A stretch of DNA of 64,000 nucleotides from Dugong dugon (taxonomy: Eukaryota; Chordata; Mammalia; Sirenia; Dugongidae), in the NCBI GenBank assembly GCA_030035585.1, contig CM057472.1:94299601-94363600 (forward strand). The letters run 5' to 3'. The notes under the pieces are model-generated. The model worked only from the letters and a program-made list of their open reading frames with translations. It was not told the DNA's origin and made no database searches. Positions 23,776 to 35,456 of the stretch are shown here, one piece after another (within the stretch, counting starts at the first letter, position 1; every line of letters begins with the position of its first letter). A program made the position numbers and the translations under genes.

Positions 23776-25294
23776 ACATACTTTGAAGACCCCAGACACT
23801 ACTCACCAAAGTAGGATGTAGAACTTTTCTTTGAGAACTGTATTATGCCAATTGATGCAGGTGTCCCCTAAGACAATGGTCCCCAGCCCTCATCCCCAGT
23901 AACCAGGTCCCTCAAGGTGTTTGAATGTGTCTAGGAAGCTTCTGTGACTTTGCCTTGGTCAAGTTGTGCTGACTTCCCCTATATTGTGTGTTGTCTTTCC
24001 CTTCACCAAAGTCACCACTTGTCTACTATCGAATAAGTGATTTCCCCTCCCTGCTCCTCCCCTCCATTGTAACCATCAAAAATCGTTTCTTTTTTTTTTT
24101 CCTGTATGTAAACATTTTCTTGGTTTTTTATAATACAATATCTGTTCTTTTGTGATTGACTTATTTCACTCAGCATAGTGCCTTCCAGATTCATCCACGC
24201 TGTGAGATATTTCACGGATTTGTCATTGTTCTTTATCATTGTGTAGTACTCTATTGTGTGTATGTACCATAATTTGTTTATCCATTTATCTGTTGATGGG
24301 CACTTATGTTGTTTCCATCTTTATGGTATTGTGAATAATACTGCAACGAACATGAGTGTGTGTATGTCTATTCATGTGACAGTTCTTATTTCTCTAGGAT
24401 ATATTCCTAGGAGTGGGATTTCTGGAACATACGGTGTTTCTATTTCTAGATTTTTAAGGAGGCTTCATATCATTTTCTATAGAGTTTGTACCATTTTACA
24501 CTCCCACCAGCAGTGTACATGAGTTCCAATCTCCCCACATCCTCTCCTACATTTGTTATTTTCTGTTTGTTTTTTAAATTATTAATGTCAGTACCATCAG
24601 GATGAGACGGTATTTCATTGTAGTTTTGATTTGCGTTTCCTAATGGCTAATGATCTTGATCATTTCCTCATGTGTCTGTTAGCTGACTGAATGTCTTCTT
24701 TGATAAAGTGTCTGTTCATAGCATTTGCCCTCTTTTAAATTGGATTATTTGTCCTTTTGTCGTTGAGTTGTTGAAGTATTCAATAGATTTTAGAGATTAG
24801 ACCTTTATTGCATATGTTGTAGCCAAAAATGTTTTCCCAGTCTGTAGGTGCTCTTTTTACATTTTTGGTAAAGTCATTTGATGAGCATAAATGCTTAATT
24901 TTTAGGAGGTCTCAGGTATCTAGTTTCTCTTCTGGCATTTGCACATTGTTAGTTACGATTCATATTCTATTTACACCATGTACTAGGGCCCTACCCTTGT
25001 CTCTATTATTTCTTCCATGATCTTTATCCTTCTAGGTTTTATATTTAGGTCTTTGATCTATTTTGAGTTAGTTTTTGTATATGGTATGGGATATGGGTCC
25101 TGTTTCATTTTTTTACAGATGGACATCTACTTTTGCCAGCACCATTTATTATAAAGACTTCTGTTTCCCCCACTTAATGGACTTTGGGCCTTTGTCAAAG
25201 ATCAGCTGACCATTGGTGAATGGATTTACAACAGGGTTCTCAATTCTGTTCCACTGATCTAAGTGTCTTTCATTGTACCAGTACCAGGCTGTCT
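23776..25294 (-). mobile_element. L1 3' UTR and ORF2 3' part, antisense
   Basis: On the minus strand, ORF2 C-terminal sequence is recognisable ([13 protein letters not shown], aligned with 52,200-52,300 of the full-length copy). It is followed by about 330 bp of the family's 3' UTR. Many indels and stops: an old, 5'-truncated insertion ending at 'accaggctgt' (25,289). Confidence 0.85.
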
Positions 25295-25299
25295 TTCAG

Positions 25300-25733
25300 T
25301 CTCTTCAGATGCATGCAAAAGCTGAACAATGAATAAGTAAGACCAAAGAAGAATTGATGCCATTGAATTATGGTGTTGGTGAAAAAAAAATATTGAATTT
25401 ACCATGGACTGCCAGAAGGAAAAAAAAAATCTATACTGGAAGAAGTACAGCCAGAATGCTCTTTAGAAGCAAGGATGGCAAGACTTCTCTCAAGTACTTT
25501 GGATACATTATCAGGAGGGACCAGTGCCTGGAGAAGGACATCATGCTTGGTAAAGTAGAAGGTCAGCACAAAAGAGGAAGACCCTCAATGAGATGTATTG
25601 ACACCGTTGCTGCAACAATGGGCTCAAACACAGCAACAACCGTGAGGATGGTGCAGGACCAGGCAGTGTTTTGTTCTGTTGTTCAAGAGGTTGTTATAAG
25701 TTAAAATTGACTCAGTGACACCTACAACAACAC
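25300..25733 (+). mobile_element. RTE LINE 3' part with ORF remnant
   Basis: Sense RTE 3' end. A 116-codon open stretch (25,354-25,704) encodes RTE-type ORF C-terminal sequence with motifs LGKVEGQHKRGRPS and RRDQCLEKDIM, ending near 'ctacaacaac'. It is too short to be functional and is preceded by antisense L1 at 25,294. It is not a host gene. Confidence 0.82.
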
Positions 25734-25774
25734 ATGTGTTACAGTAGCAATAGGAAACTAATACAGTTAGGTTC
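25734..25774 (+). mobile_element. MaLR-like LTR 3'-end fragment
   Basis: 'gtgttacagtagcaataggaa' followed by 'actaatacag' matches the last bases of MaLR LTRs. It directly follows the RTE, which probably inserted into it; the left part was not found. Confidence 0.5.
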
Positions 25775-25984
25775 CAGAATCATGTGAAGATTAAATGGAG
25801 TTAAGAACCTCTCACCTCAACTCTTTGTGGATACTATTCCTTTTATGTATCTTCTAGCCCAGCTCACTCAAATTAGATGTGCTCATGAAATCATTTTGAT
25901 GTAATCGCTGGTTTTTGGCCTAGAAAACAATGTGTTGGTTCATCTTGCCTTTTAGAAAATTGTTTATATCCACTTACTTCTCCA

Positions 25985-26445
25985 ATGTATTAAGATTTTT
26001 TTTTAATTGTACTTTAGATGAAGGTTTACAGAGTAAATTAATTTCTTATTAAACAATTAATACGCATATTGGTTGCCAATCCCACGACCTGTCAACACTC
26101 CGCCCTTCTTGACCTTGGGTTCTCCATTTCCACTCGTCCAGCTTTCTTGTCCTCTCCTACCTTCTCATTCTTGCCCCTGGGCTGGTGTGCCTATTTAGTG
26201 TCATATAGATGGTTGAGCTACGTGTATTATTGTTTGTTTTATGGGGCTCTTTCATCTTTGGTGAACCTCTAGGAGTGACTTCAGTACAGAGCTAAAAGTG
26301 TGTCAGTGGGCCATAATCTCAGGATTTCTCCAGTCTCTATCAGACCAGTAAGTCTGGTCTCTTTTTATGAGTTTAAATAGTATTCTACATTTTTCTCTAG
26401 CTCTGTCCTGGGCCCTCTGTTGTGATCCTTATGATGATATTTGAA
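25985..26445 (-). mobile_element. L1 3' UTR, antisense
   Basis: Reverse-complement similarity to 39,700-40,190 ('gatgaaggtttacagagt', 'attggttgccaatcc', 'gagtgacttcagtacag', 'tctatcagaccagtaag'). 5'-truncated, so no ORF2 remains. Confidence 0.75.
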
Positions 26446-26587
26446 TTTGAGACTTTATCTTCCTCAAAGGGAATGTCATATTGACAACAAAGATGCTAGG
26501 ATGTTAATGGTTGGATTGCTCCACAGAGTTTGGGTTGACAGGAGATGCCTCAAGGAAGGAGATATGCCATGAATGTCAAAGGTGAAT

Positions 26588-26912
26588 ATAAGGTACAATA
26601 TAGATGAATCTTGAAATCATTATGCTGAGTGAAATAAGTCAATCATAAAGAGACAAATATTGTATGATCCCACTTACATAAAACAGGCAAATGTATAGAG
26701 ACCAAAGTTTATTAGTGGTTACTAAGGGTCGGAGGGAGGAGGTAAGAGGTAGTCTTAGCTTAAGGGGCACTGAGGTTCTGTAATAGTGGTGGAATAATTT
26801 GGAAACAGATAGTGGTGATGGCTGTACGACATGATGAATATAATCAACTTTACTGAATTATATTTGTAAAAATGTTGAATTGGCAAATGTTTTTGTTTTA
26901 TGTATATATATA

Positions 26913-26948
<36 letters not shown>
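26588..26948 (+). mobile_element. Older L1 3' end with TA/TG tail
   Basis: Contains 'atgctgagtgaaataagtca', 'ttgtatgatcccacttac', 'tagtggttactaaggg' and 'gtggtgatggctgtacg', the end of ORF2 and the short 3' UTR of old mammalian L1s. The tail is a TA/TG microsatellite (26,900-26,948). Confidence 0.8.
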
Positions 26949-26956
26949 CATACATA

Positions 26957-27137
26957 TAAAACCCAGTGCTGTTGAGTTGATTTTGACACACAGCGACCAC
27001 ATAGGATTTCCAAGGCTGTTAATCTCTATGGAAGCAGACTGCCACATCTTTCTTCCACAGAGCCACTTGTGGATTCGAACCACTGACCTTTCAGTTCACA
27101 GTCGAGCACTTTAACTACTGCACCACCAGGGCTCCAC
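26957..27137 (-). mobile_element. AfroSINE type A, long subtype
   Basis: Antisense, 'aaacccagtgctgttgag' to 'ccaccagggctcc', with the 'gcagactgccacatc' insert. It sits directly behind the TA/TG microsatellite that ends an L1 fragment. Confidence 0.87.
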
Positions 27138-27154
27138 ACCAAAAACTGGAAAAG

Positions 27155-27305
27155 CAAGCTCATTGTAGTCAAGTCAATTCCAACTCATAGTGACCCTGTA
27201 AGACAGAGAACTGCCCCATAGGGTTTCCAAGAAGCGGCTGGTGGATCTGAACAGCCAGTCTTTTGGTTAGCAGCCAAGCTCTTAATCACAGCACTACAGG
27301 GCTCC
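27155..27305 (-). mobile_element. AfroSINE type A, short subtype
   Basis: Antisense, 'caagctcattgtagtcaag' to 'actacagggctcc'. It lies 20 bp from the preceding SINE in the same orientation. Confidence 0.85.
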
Positions 27306-28034
27306 AGGGGTTTCTCTCTCTCTCACTCTCTCCCTTTCTGTATATGCACATATCTATGACAATACAACATTTTTTTTAAAGTGAATGTACGGAATAACTT
27401 CACTCAGCCGATAACTTGGTCTGCTTATGAGCAAGTCATAATTTGCAGGTATTTGATAGCTGAACTCCACCCTTCTATCAATGTGGCCTGAGAACTGAGT
27501 TTGCCTGGTGGTCAGGGTGTGTAATGAATTGAAAGATTTACCTCAAAGGCATCCCTCAAAAATATCTTTCACTTTAGGGACGGATCTTGTCTTCTATGCA
27601 TTTTTTTGAACGTATTGCTGAAGAGTCCTATGTGATCTGTTTAGACCTTGTGTTTAACTCCAAGCACTATCATTCTTGATGGAGCCTTCCCCTTGCCCTA
27701 GTAAGCAGGCTCCTATAATGAAAAGAAATGGTGGGCTGGACCAAGGAGATTGCAATAAAAGTCATCTGTTTCCTGTGACCTCAAGTCCTAGCACCCATTT
27801 TTCCAACCAATTATGACACCAACCAAAAGTTCAAACCATCCCAGACTTTTTCCATTACTTGAAGTCTAGCCACCCTCTCACTTCTCCACACTTTCCCTAC
27901 CTAACAGTGATTGGAGGAGCAACTGCATTCCTCACTCAGATCGGCAACGTAAGGAGAGTGGGCTCCATTTCAAATGGCAGTGCCCACAAAACTGCTGCAA
28001 CTAGAAAACTGAGGGCCCGGAGACAGGAGTTGGG
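27306..28034. other. Single-copy DNA
   Basis: A short TC-rich run at 27,313-27,340, otherwise no recognised feature. Confidence 0.5.
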
Positions 28035-28185
28035 CGCTATGATGTAATCATCATTCCTGTTATAAAGACAAGGAAAGTGAGGCTCAAAGAGGTCAGTTGT
28101 TCAAAGACCCAGAACTTATAAGTGTTGTCAGAATTCAAACTTGGAGTTGTCTGATTCCTGAAACTAAGAATGTAACCACTAGCCC
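28035..28185 (-). mobile_element. MIR
   Basis: 'gtgaggctcaaagaggtc', 'gaattcaaacttggag' and 'ctaagaatgtaaccactag' match the antisense MIR core. Confidence 0.65.
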
Positions 28186-28284
28186 AATCTCTGTAATTTC
28201 CTTCTTTGGTGGTACTTCAGGAAGAAGGAACTGAACCCGGATGACTAGCAATTTGTGACCTACCTGTACTGAAACTTTGTCTTC

Positions 28285-28325
28285 AATCGTATATATATAT
28301 ATAATATATACACACATACACATAC
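28285..28325. repeat. TA/CA microsatellite
   Basis: 'gtatatatatatataatata' then 'cacacatacacatac'. It probably continues at 28,545-28,565 beyond the type B SINE. Confidence 0.9.
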
Positions 28326-28544
28326 TGTTGATGTTCGTTGCAGTTGAGTCAGTTCCAACTCATGGTGACCTCTTGTATGCCTCATGTATCCAGAGTAGAA
28401 CTGCTCCATAAGGTTTTCAAGGTCGTGAACTTTTGAAAGCAGATTGCCAGGCCTGTCTTCCCAGGTGCCTTTGGGTGGGTTCAAACCACTAACCTTTCAG
28501 CTAGTAGTGGAGCACTTAATCATTTGTGCCACCAAGGGACTCCA
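28326..28544 (-). mobile_element. AfroSINE type B
   Basis: Antisense, 'gatgttcgttgcagttgag' to 'gccaccaagggactcc'. Flanked on both sides by AT-rich microsatellite, into which it probably inserted. Confidence 0.83.
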
Positions 28545-28577
28545 TTATATATACTATATATATAAAGAGAGAGAGAC

Positions 28578-28746
28578 AGAGCCCTGGCGGCACAGTGTTT
28601 AAGAGCTTGGCTGTTAACCAAAAAGCTAGCAGTTCAAATCCACCAGCCACTCCTTAGAAACTCTATGGGGCAGTTCTACTGTGCCCTATAGGGTCACTAT
28701 GAGTGGGAATCGACTTGACAGCAATGGGTTTGTTTTTTGTTTTTTA
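28578..28746 (+). mobile_element. AfroSINE type A, short subtype
   Basis: Sense, 'gagccctggcggcacagtg' to 'gcaatgggtttg' plus a T-rich end that runs into the TA microsatellite. Confidence 0.87.
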
Positions 28747-28836
28747 TATATATATATATTTATATACCATACATATATATATATGTGTATATATATATAT
28801 ATACCATACTTATAAATATATATATATATATTTAGT
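28743..28836. repeat. (TA)n microsatellite with internal repeat unit
   Basis: Four TA tracts separated by 'accata' and 'gtg', likely grown from the tail of the SINE at 28,578. Confidence 0.93.
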
Positions 28837-29121
28837 GATATGGAATTAAGAGACTCTTTTTGTTACTCATAAATGGTAATGGTTAAACTCCATGGTCCAC
28901 AGTGGAAGGGCTAATTCATTTACCTGGTTGCGGGGACCCACTTACTGATGACCAGTAAAATTAAAAATATGAGACCTGAGCTTTTGAAAGGAGATCTATC
29001 GAAAAACTTCAGATCAAAGCTGCATGGGCAAAATGGTCTACTTAATACAGAAATAAACCAACTTGAGATCCCAGAGAAACAGGCTAAATGAAGTGCTGCA
29101 TTTGGGGGATGGTGAACCGAA

Positions 29122-29345
29122 CTTGTAGACAAAAGCACTAGCTTCATGGTCAGGTCTAAATTTGAATGCCAGCTTTTTCCCTTGGTGGTTTTGTGGCATA
29201 AAAAAAGGTATTTAACATATCTGTGCCCCAGTGTTCTCATTGGCAAGATGAGGATCATACTGTCTACCTTTCAGATTTGTTGTGAAGAGCAAAAAGAATC
29301 AATGCAAGGCATGTTAGCAAAGAGCCTGGTGTGGAGTAAGAACTA
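29122..29345 (+). mobile_element. MIR
   Basis: 'tctgtgccccagtgttctc', 'gatgaggatcatactg' and 'gcctggtgtggagtaag' in MIR sense order. Confidence 0.75.
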
Positions 29346-32300
29346 AGAAAAGGTAGCTAGCATTATTGTCTGCAAACAGATGCATACAGGGTTCTGGAAG
29401 GGGTTCAGTGGCCATACTCTGTCCTAACCCCTTGCTTCCCTGCTACCCTGCCTCCTCCTCTCTGGCATCTAGGCTCTGGTAGTTAAGGACTTTGGAGAAT
29501 CAGCCTCTGTGCTTCGTCTGGGCTTTCCCATTGGTTTCCGCTGTGTTTGTCTAACCTTAGTACTTCGAACCTCGTAGAGAAGCTCCAGTCCCCACTTTCT
29601 TTCCTGATATTTCACAAAAGCCTAGACAAACTCAGAAGAGTGTCAAGTTTACACCATTTTGAAACTCTATATCCACTTAAAAACAACCTAAAACCAAGAG
29701 AAGTCACATAAACGTGTAAACTGCAAACTCCTAGCCAGTCTGGCTACTGTGTAATGATGGAGCGGATCGATGCAGCCTTAATTGTGTTGCTGAGTTCCCT
29801 GGGCTCCAAGAACACAGCTCACAAATGGAAAGCTGAAAATGTTACATCTGGTGCTTTCCCCCCAATATCTCACCTTAGTCCTTTGAGAAGATTACATCTA
29901 ATTTTAAGACATAAATAACCTGAACAGAAACTATAATGCATTTTACAGTACAGTAGTGAAAAAATAATGAACTTAGCTCAGTCCCAATCCACCTAAGGCT
30001 TACTGTATGCATTATGTCCAACTCATAAAGTATCATATTTATGGCATAACTATAACAGCCAGCTCCCAGAATTTGAGTGAGGGGCACTGATACTTAAGAA
30101 GAATACAGTTCAACATAAGGCAAAGACATCCAAATCCAATTGCTATTGCTTTATAAATCACATTTTAAATATGTATATTTAAAACCAGAGGTTTTACCTT
30201 CTTAGTAGACAATTACTTTTAGTAATATTATTATGAATCATAACTTGCTATTGATCCTCTGTGTGTCAAGAGAATTCTTTTTTCTGATCTAGAGGCCTGA
30301 GGTCTCATTAAATAATAATTTATAATTCAATGGTAGATACCCTATCACACTATCAATTTAGAGTCTTTTTCACTTTATAAACTCAGGCATGTGATGCCAG
30401 TTTACTTTATTTTTTTAAGTGTTTTTATTGCTTGTTGCAGAAGTACCAGCATATGCCATTTCCAGGGGCTAAAGAAAGAAATTACATGGCGACATAATCA
30501 AGCAGAATTGAGGATTAGTGAGTCATGTAAATAAAAAAGCAATTTAGTGTATCCATACATTTCTTTACAAGTCCATTTAACTCGGATTAAAATGGCTTTC
30601 AGAAAGGTCTTGTATAATATTGGAAGCAATCCTAGTCTGTCTAAACCGTGTATTTCCATTACTCAACATGGCTATTACTTTAATCTCTCTTTTCACAAAG
30701 ACAATACAGTTGATGAAGACCCGTTTTTAAACAAACTAATGAATCCATAGCTAGCTTGAGAAATAAATGCTATCATAGTTCAGAAGATGGTAAAGGTTAG
30801 ACCAGTTTCTACCAGGTAAATAGGTTACTACCTAGATATAAATGAAAAATGCATAGGGTTGAAGAACACCTTTTATAATGTTGAATATACCACTAAATGA
30901 GTAAAAACTGAGTGCTAACTCATTTAATAATATTTATTGACCACTTAATGTTTGCTAGGTCCAAGGGATACACTGGTAAATCAAAAAGAAAGAAAGAAAG
31001 AAAAGAAAAGCACAATCAAGAAGGAAACTATCTGGCAGTGAAAAGAAATTCAGAGAGAGAGAGTCCTGTGGTCCAATGTGAAAATTATCACGATATACTC
31101 TATTTAGTGTCAGGAATTCTTTGTGCCCAGAAATATGTTAAGTGTTATAGAAATACGTTATAAGTAAGACAGCCCCTCCTGCGGTTTTCTAACATAGTAG
31201 ATAAAACAAGCATGTTGTTTAAAAAAAAAAAAAAAATCAGCCATCAAGATAAGACAGTATATGAAAAATTAGTTCATACTTGTAAATTCTTACGGAGTTC
31301 ATGGTTAGGTGCATAGAATAGAATAAAAACTTGGCCCAGCACAGAAAGAACAAACCTCTCCCCAGGATTCTGGTCAAGCCACATGCCTAATATTTTGCTT
31401 AAATTTTGCAGTGTGAGGGGGAAATGATTTCAAAATGTTACATGATTATGCTTTAAACAGGTAGCCATATCCAGTGGGAAAATTCCCTTCTCACATAAAA
31501 ATCACATCTTTTTTTTCCAACTGGATCACAGCTAATTTTCAGAGTAGTTTCTAAAAGTCCCTCAACAAAGTTATCAAAACAAATGAACTATGTTTCCTTG
31601 ATGTTTGCTATTAACAGATTGTCCAGCGATAGGATTGCAGTCTCTTTTTTCGCCAGACATGAAAACATTCTTGTGATCTGGATTTAAAAATCCAGATAAA
31701 ATAATAGTACTAACAATATCTTCTTCTGCATCGCATTACTTTCCATGCTGTTATGTTTGTTATCTAGCCCAAAAGACAGCATCCACAGATGAAATGCACA
31801 GAAATGAAAACCATGTGTAGGCTGTTTATCCCGTGCAAAGTAGATCAGCAGCAAAAGTCGGTGAAGTTTATTGCTATGACTTTAATAGAGAATTCTTTAC
31901 ATAATGTTGCATAAAGTGGCAGGGCTAGAATATACAGTAATTGGAAGAAGGATACATGGAAAAATAAACTCTCCTGATGTTATATTAATAGATTCCAAAG
32001 TGGTCTCGGGGCATGTCTGATGATCTTAATTCGTTTAGTGTGCAGGAGGGATCTTTCTCTTGGGCTCCCATCTTTTCAATGCACATAAAGCTGTGCTACT
32101 GGTTCAGACATTAAAAAGGAGCCTTGTAAAATGTTTCTTATGAAAATAAATAACGTGAGTATCCAGATATCCTTCTACTCTGTGGATAAGAGCTTAATTC
32201 TTAAAATCCAGCAAGTAGAAACTGCACATTCTTTGGGCTTTAAGCCTGAACCAGAGAAGAAAATACTCTTTTCAAGTTGAGATTTCTGAATATATAACCC

Positions 32301-32985
32301 GTGAGTGGTGTATAAAGGTTGACTTTTGCCTGCTGTCTGTATCTTCTAGAATTAGTGAAAGGCAGCAAGACTCCTTGAAACATCAGCCATTCAAATGAAA
32401 CTTAATTTTCAGGTATTTGAAATAGCATGTACACGAGAAAATTGTTCATATTTTCAGATTATATACGGTTCTACTGCTTTTTCAATTTCAATTTGATAGT
32501 GGTGTTTCCATGGCATCAGAAAAAGCACCAGAGAACACAAAAATGTTGTTTCAAATACGATGGATTTTGCCCTGGCGTATCAAGATTTGCTCACTACAAT
32601 TTTTAATTTTCCTGAGTGCATCAAACTAAAGCTCCTAATAAATTGGTCTAGACCATAATCTGCATTAAAAAAAAAAAAAAAACAGATTTGGATTCTTTTC
32701 TCAGGGTTTAAAATTTTGTTTCTATGTTTAGGTCATATAGAGCCGATCTTCTACTCTGTGGATAAATAAATCACTTGGGAAGTTTCTTTTAGGGTGGCAG
32801 GCAAAAAAGGAGGTGAAAACTAGAATGCAATTATTTGATATTTATACCTTGACTTGGCCCTAGGCAAGAATCAGAAATACACAGTCTGCTCTCCACCCAT
32901 CAGTCAGTCTCCTAACTATGCACTCCGAGATGAACTACCCCTTCTCCCCTGAACCCTCCATATCCCCCCCTTTCCAAACCCGTAA
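29346..32985. other. Longest nearly repeat-free stretch
   Basis: 3.6 kb with no young transposon: only A-runs (31,220; 32,666), an AAAG-rich tract (30,985-31,010) and an old repeat scrap near 30,915. No coding exon recognised. An exact 18-mer occurs twice (32,172 and 32,748). Confidence 0.55.
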
Positions 32986-32994
32986 TCAGGTAAT

Positions 32995-33204
32995 GGAGTC
33001 CCTGGGCGGTGCAAACGATTAATGCAATCCCTTGCTAACTGAATGGTTGGAGATTCAAGTCCACCAAAAGGCAGCTTTGAAGAAAGGCCTGGTGACCTAC
33101 TTCTGAAATATCAGCCATTGAAAACCCTATGGAACATAATTCTACTCTGACACACATGAGCTTATCACAAGTTAGAATCACCTTGATGGCAACTGGTTTT
33201 TGAG
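32995..33204 (+). mobile_element. AfroSINE type B, perfect 9-bp TSD
   Basis: Sense, 'ggagtccctgggcggtgc' to 'ggcaactggtttttgag'. tcaggtaat is repeated exactly at 32,986-32,994 and 33,205-33,213. Confidence 0.92.
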
Positions 33205-33402
33205 TCAGGTAATAAAAACTTGATCAAGTTATTTAAGAGATATTTTGAAGACAGGGAACTTATGTTAAGCCCCTAGCTCTTGCTTTTATACCATGTAGAG
33301 CACAATCAACTTATAAAATTAACCATATTACCATAGTGTGTTAGAACCCAATTAGAAATAGTTTATTCGACCTGGATAAACTGCATGTCAGATTGTGTTT
33401 CT

Positions 33403-33845
33403 GGGTTGTTGTTGTTGTCGTTAGGTGCTGTCCGGTCAGTTCCAAGTCATAGCCACTCCATGTACAACAGAACGAAACGCTGCCCCATCCTGTGCCATCC
33501 TCCCAAGCTTTGTTATGCTTGAACGCATTGTTGCAGCCACTGTGTCGATCCATCTTGTCTAGGGTCTTCCTCTTTTTTGCTGACCCTCTACTTTACCGAG
33601 CATGATGTCCTTCTCCAGGGTCCGGCCCCTCCTTATAACATGTCCAAAGTATATGAGACAAAGTTTTACCATCCTTTCTTCTAAGGAGCCTTCTGGCTGT
33701 ACTTCTCCCAAGACAGATTTGTTCATTCTTCTGGTAGTTCATAGTATATTCAATATTTTTCACCAACCCCGTATTTCCAAAGTGTCAATTCTTCTTCACT
33801 CTTCCTTGATTGTCCAGCTTTCCCAAACAAATGAGTTAGGAATTC
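33403..33845 (-). mobile_element. RTE LINE 3' part, antisense
   Basis: Starts with 'gttgttgttgtcgttaggtg' and continues through 'gtacaacagaacgaaacg', 'gagcatgatgtccttctcc' and 'ggctgtacttctcccaag' to 'ccaaacaaatgagtt'. Uninterrupted at 'caagacagatttg', the site where the 62-kb copy has an LTR inserted. Confidence 0.83.
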
Positions 33846-34919
33846 AAAAGCAGAAGAAAATCTGAATGATGAAAAGTTGATGTAACTCACAGAATATGAG
33901 ACGACTTTCGATACTATTATAAAGAAGGAGACAACTATATCTTCAGAATTACAGATACTGAATATCAGCGACTTGACCTAAATGTGGATTAAATCTGGCA
34001 GTTTATCTCCAGGATAAAAGTGGTCAGCCTGATATGTTTGTGGAGGTCATTCGATGTGTTTTTCTATCTGCCATACAGATGTAGAGTGTGTTCTCAGGTT
34101 TACACTTGCCCTTTAACTTCCAGAACAGGAAATCTGCTGACGGAAAGACTTGTAAACTTTTTATGACGTTTAAATCATGCACAAGATTTCTTATTCAGGG
34201 AGAGTGAGCTATAAAATTTGCATATGGTATCCAATATTTGGATCCAAAGTCCTGTATCTGGCCTTCCACAGTCTTGGATATACTGCTGCTTCATCTTCTA
34301 GCCATTTGATTATATTTGCAGCTGAGTTTCTTTCTGTTATCTAATGTCACGTTGATTGGGTCATTTTTGCTCTCTGTTGTTGACTAATAAATTATGAATT
34401 ATATCAGCATCTCATCTCTTTAAGTCAATCTTGTCATTGAGATGTGTAGAGGACCTTCTACTGTACAAACTGAAAAGTTTTAACTCGTGTTACTTGGAAC
34501 TCCAGACTTAGCTTCCAGAATAAACTATATGAAAATATCAAGTGAACAAGGCCATATTGGGTGAATGTTAATAGACCATCACACATGTAATTCACAGAGA
34601 TCCAAGATCCATTCTTTGTCACTAGAATGAATGAACACATTTATTTTTATTTGTAACCAAACACCTATTTAACATGATATCAACAAACACACACAAAATC
34701 ACAGCTAACCAACATATTTCTCTTAAAGGTATTTTTTAAATGCTTTTAAATTTTTTAATAAGTATATGATTGAATGATTTCTTTTATAAGGATCAGCACA
34801 AAGCTGGTTCCTATGAGACGGAAGTTTAAGATGTCCCAAGTGTCCAACTTTTGCAAGGTGCTGTACCACTCCATCATCTCTAACATCACCTACTCCCTCT
34901 TCCCTCAGCACTCCCTCTC
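33846..34919. other. Single-copy AT-rich DNA
   Basis: No gene or recognised repeat between the RTE and the solo LTR. Confidence 0.5.
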
Positions 34920-34924
34920 ATATT

Positions 34925-35451
34925 TGAGTTCCCTAATCCGCTGCAATGTCTTACAGAACTCACAAACCATATAAAGGAAATGGTTCACTTGGTTGTGGAG
35001 GCTGGCAAGCCCCAAGTTCATGGGTCAGGCGTAGGCTTCTCCCTGGCCCTCAGTCTCTGCTCAAAGGCACTCCGCTTTCTCACTCTGTGGGACAGGAAGC
35101 CCACCACGCCATCTGCTGCTGGTCACTCTTGCCACCGCTTCTTACAGTCTTCAGCGTTATAGCTCTCTCTCTCTCTCCCCATCTCTGCTTCCAAGAGCTT
35201 CTCAGGACAGGGATCCTGGGCCCAAAGGACATGCTGGCTCCTGGCTGTTCGTCCTCCGTGGTGGTTGGATCTTTTCTTTCCCACCTCTGGAGTGGCTCAT
35301 TTCAAGCCCCACAGGATGGCTAAACTGACAATCCCCTTGGTGGGCCACAATTACCCTCCCACACCGTCCCGCCCAATCACCTGGGTGGGAGTTACAAGAC
35401 CATGGCTAGAAAGGCCACACAAAAAACAATCCATTATACTGCAGTATACTA
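34925..35451 (-). mobile_element. Solo LTR, probable ERVL/MaLR class, 5-bp TSD
   Basis: 527 bp flanked by atatt at 34,920-34,924 and 35,452-35,456. 'ttgtggaggctggcaagcc' and 'aaggaaatggttcactt' resemble antisense ERVL-type LTR 3' sequence. On the minus strand 'tgtcctttgggccc' and 'ctgagaagctc' also occur in the 62-kb LTR. The 5' terminus reads TA instead of TG. The long ORFs across it (for example 34,946-35,323) are by-products of its GC-rich sequence. Confidence 0.68.
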
Positions 35452-35456
35452 ATATT

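Noticed and set aside
25354-25704. 116-codon protein as a possible host gene
   Set aside because: The motifs are those of the RTE ORF C-terminus and the DNA runs into an RTE 3' tail.
28743-28836. CRISPR-like or satellite array
   Set aside because: The repeated units are TA dinucleotides with irregular spacers; ordinary microsatellite.
34946-35323. 125-codon plus-strand frame
   Set aside because: Lies within a solo LTR on its antisense strand; no signal or domain.
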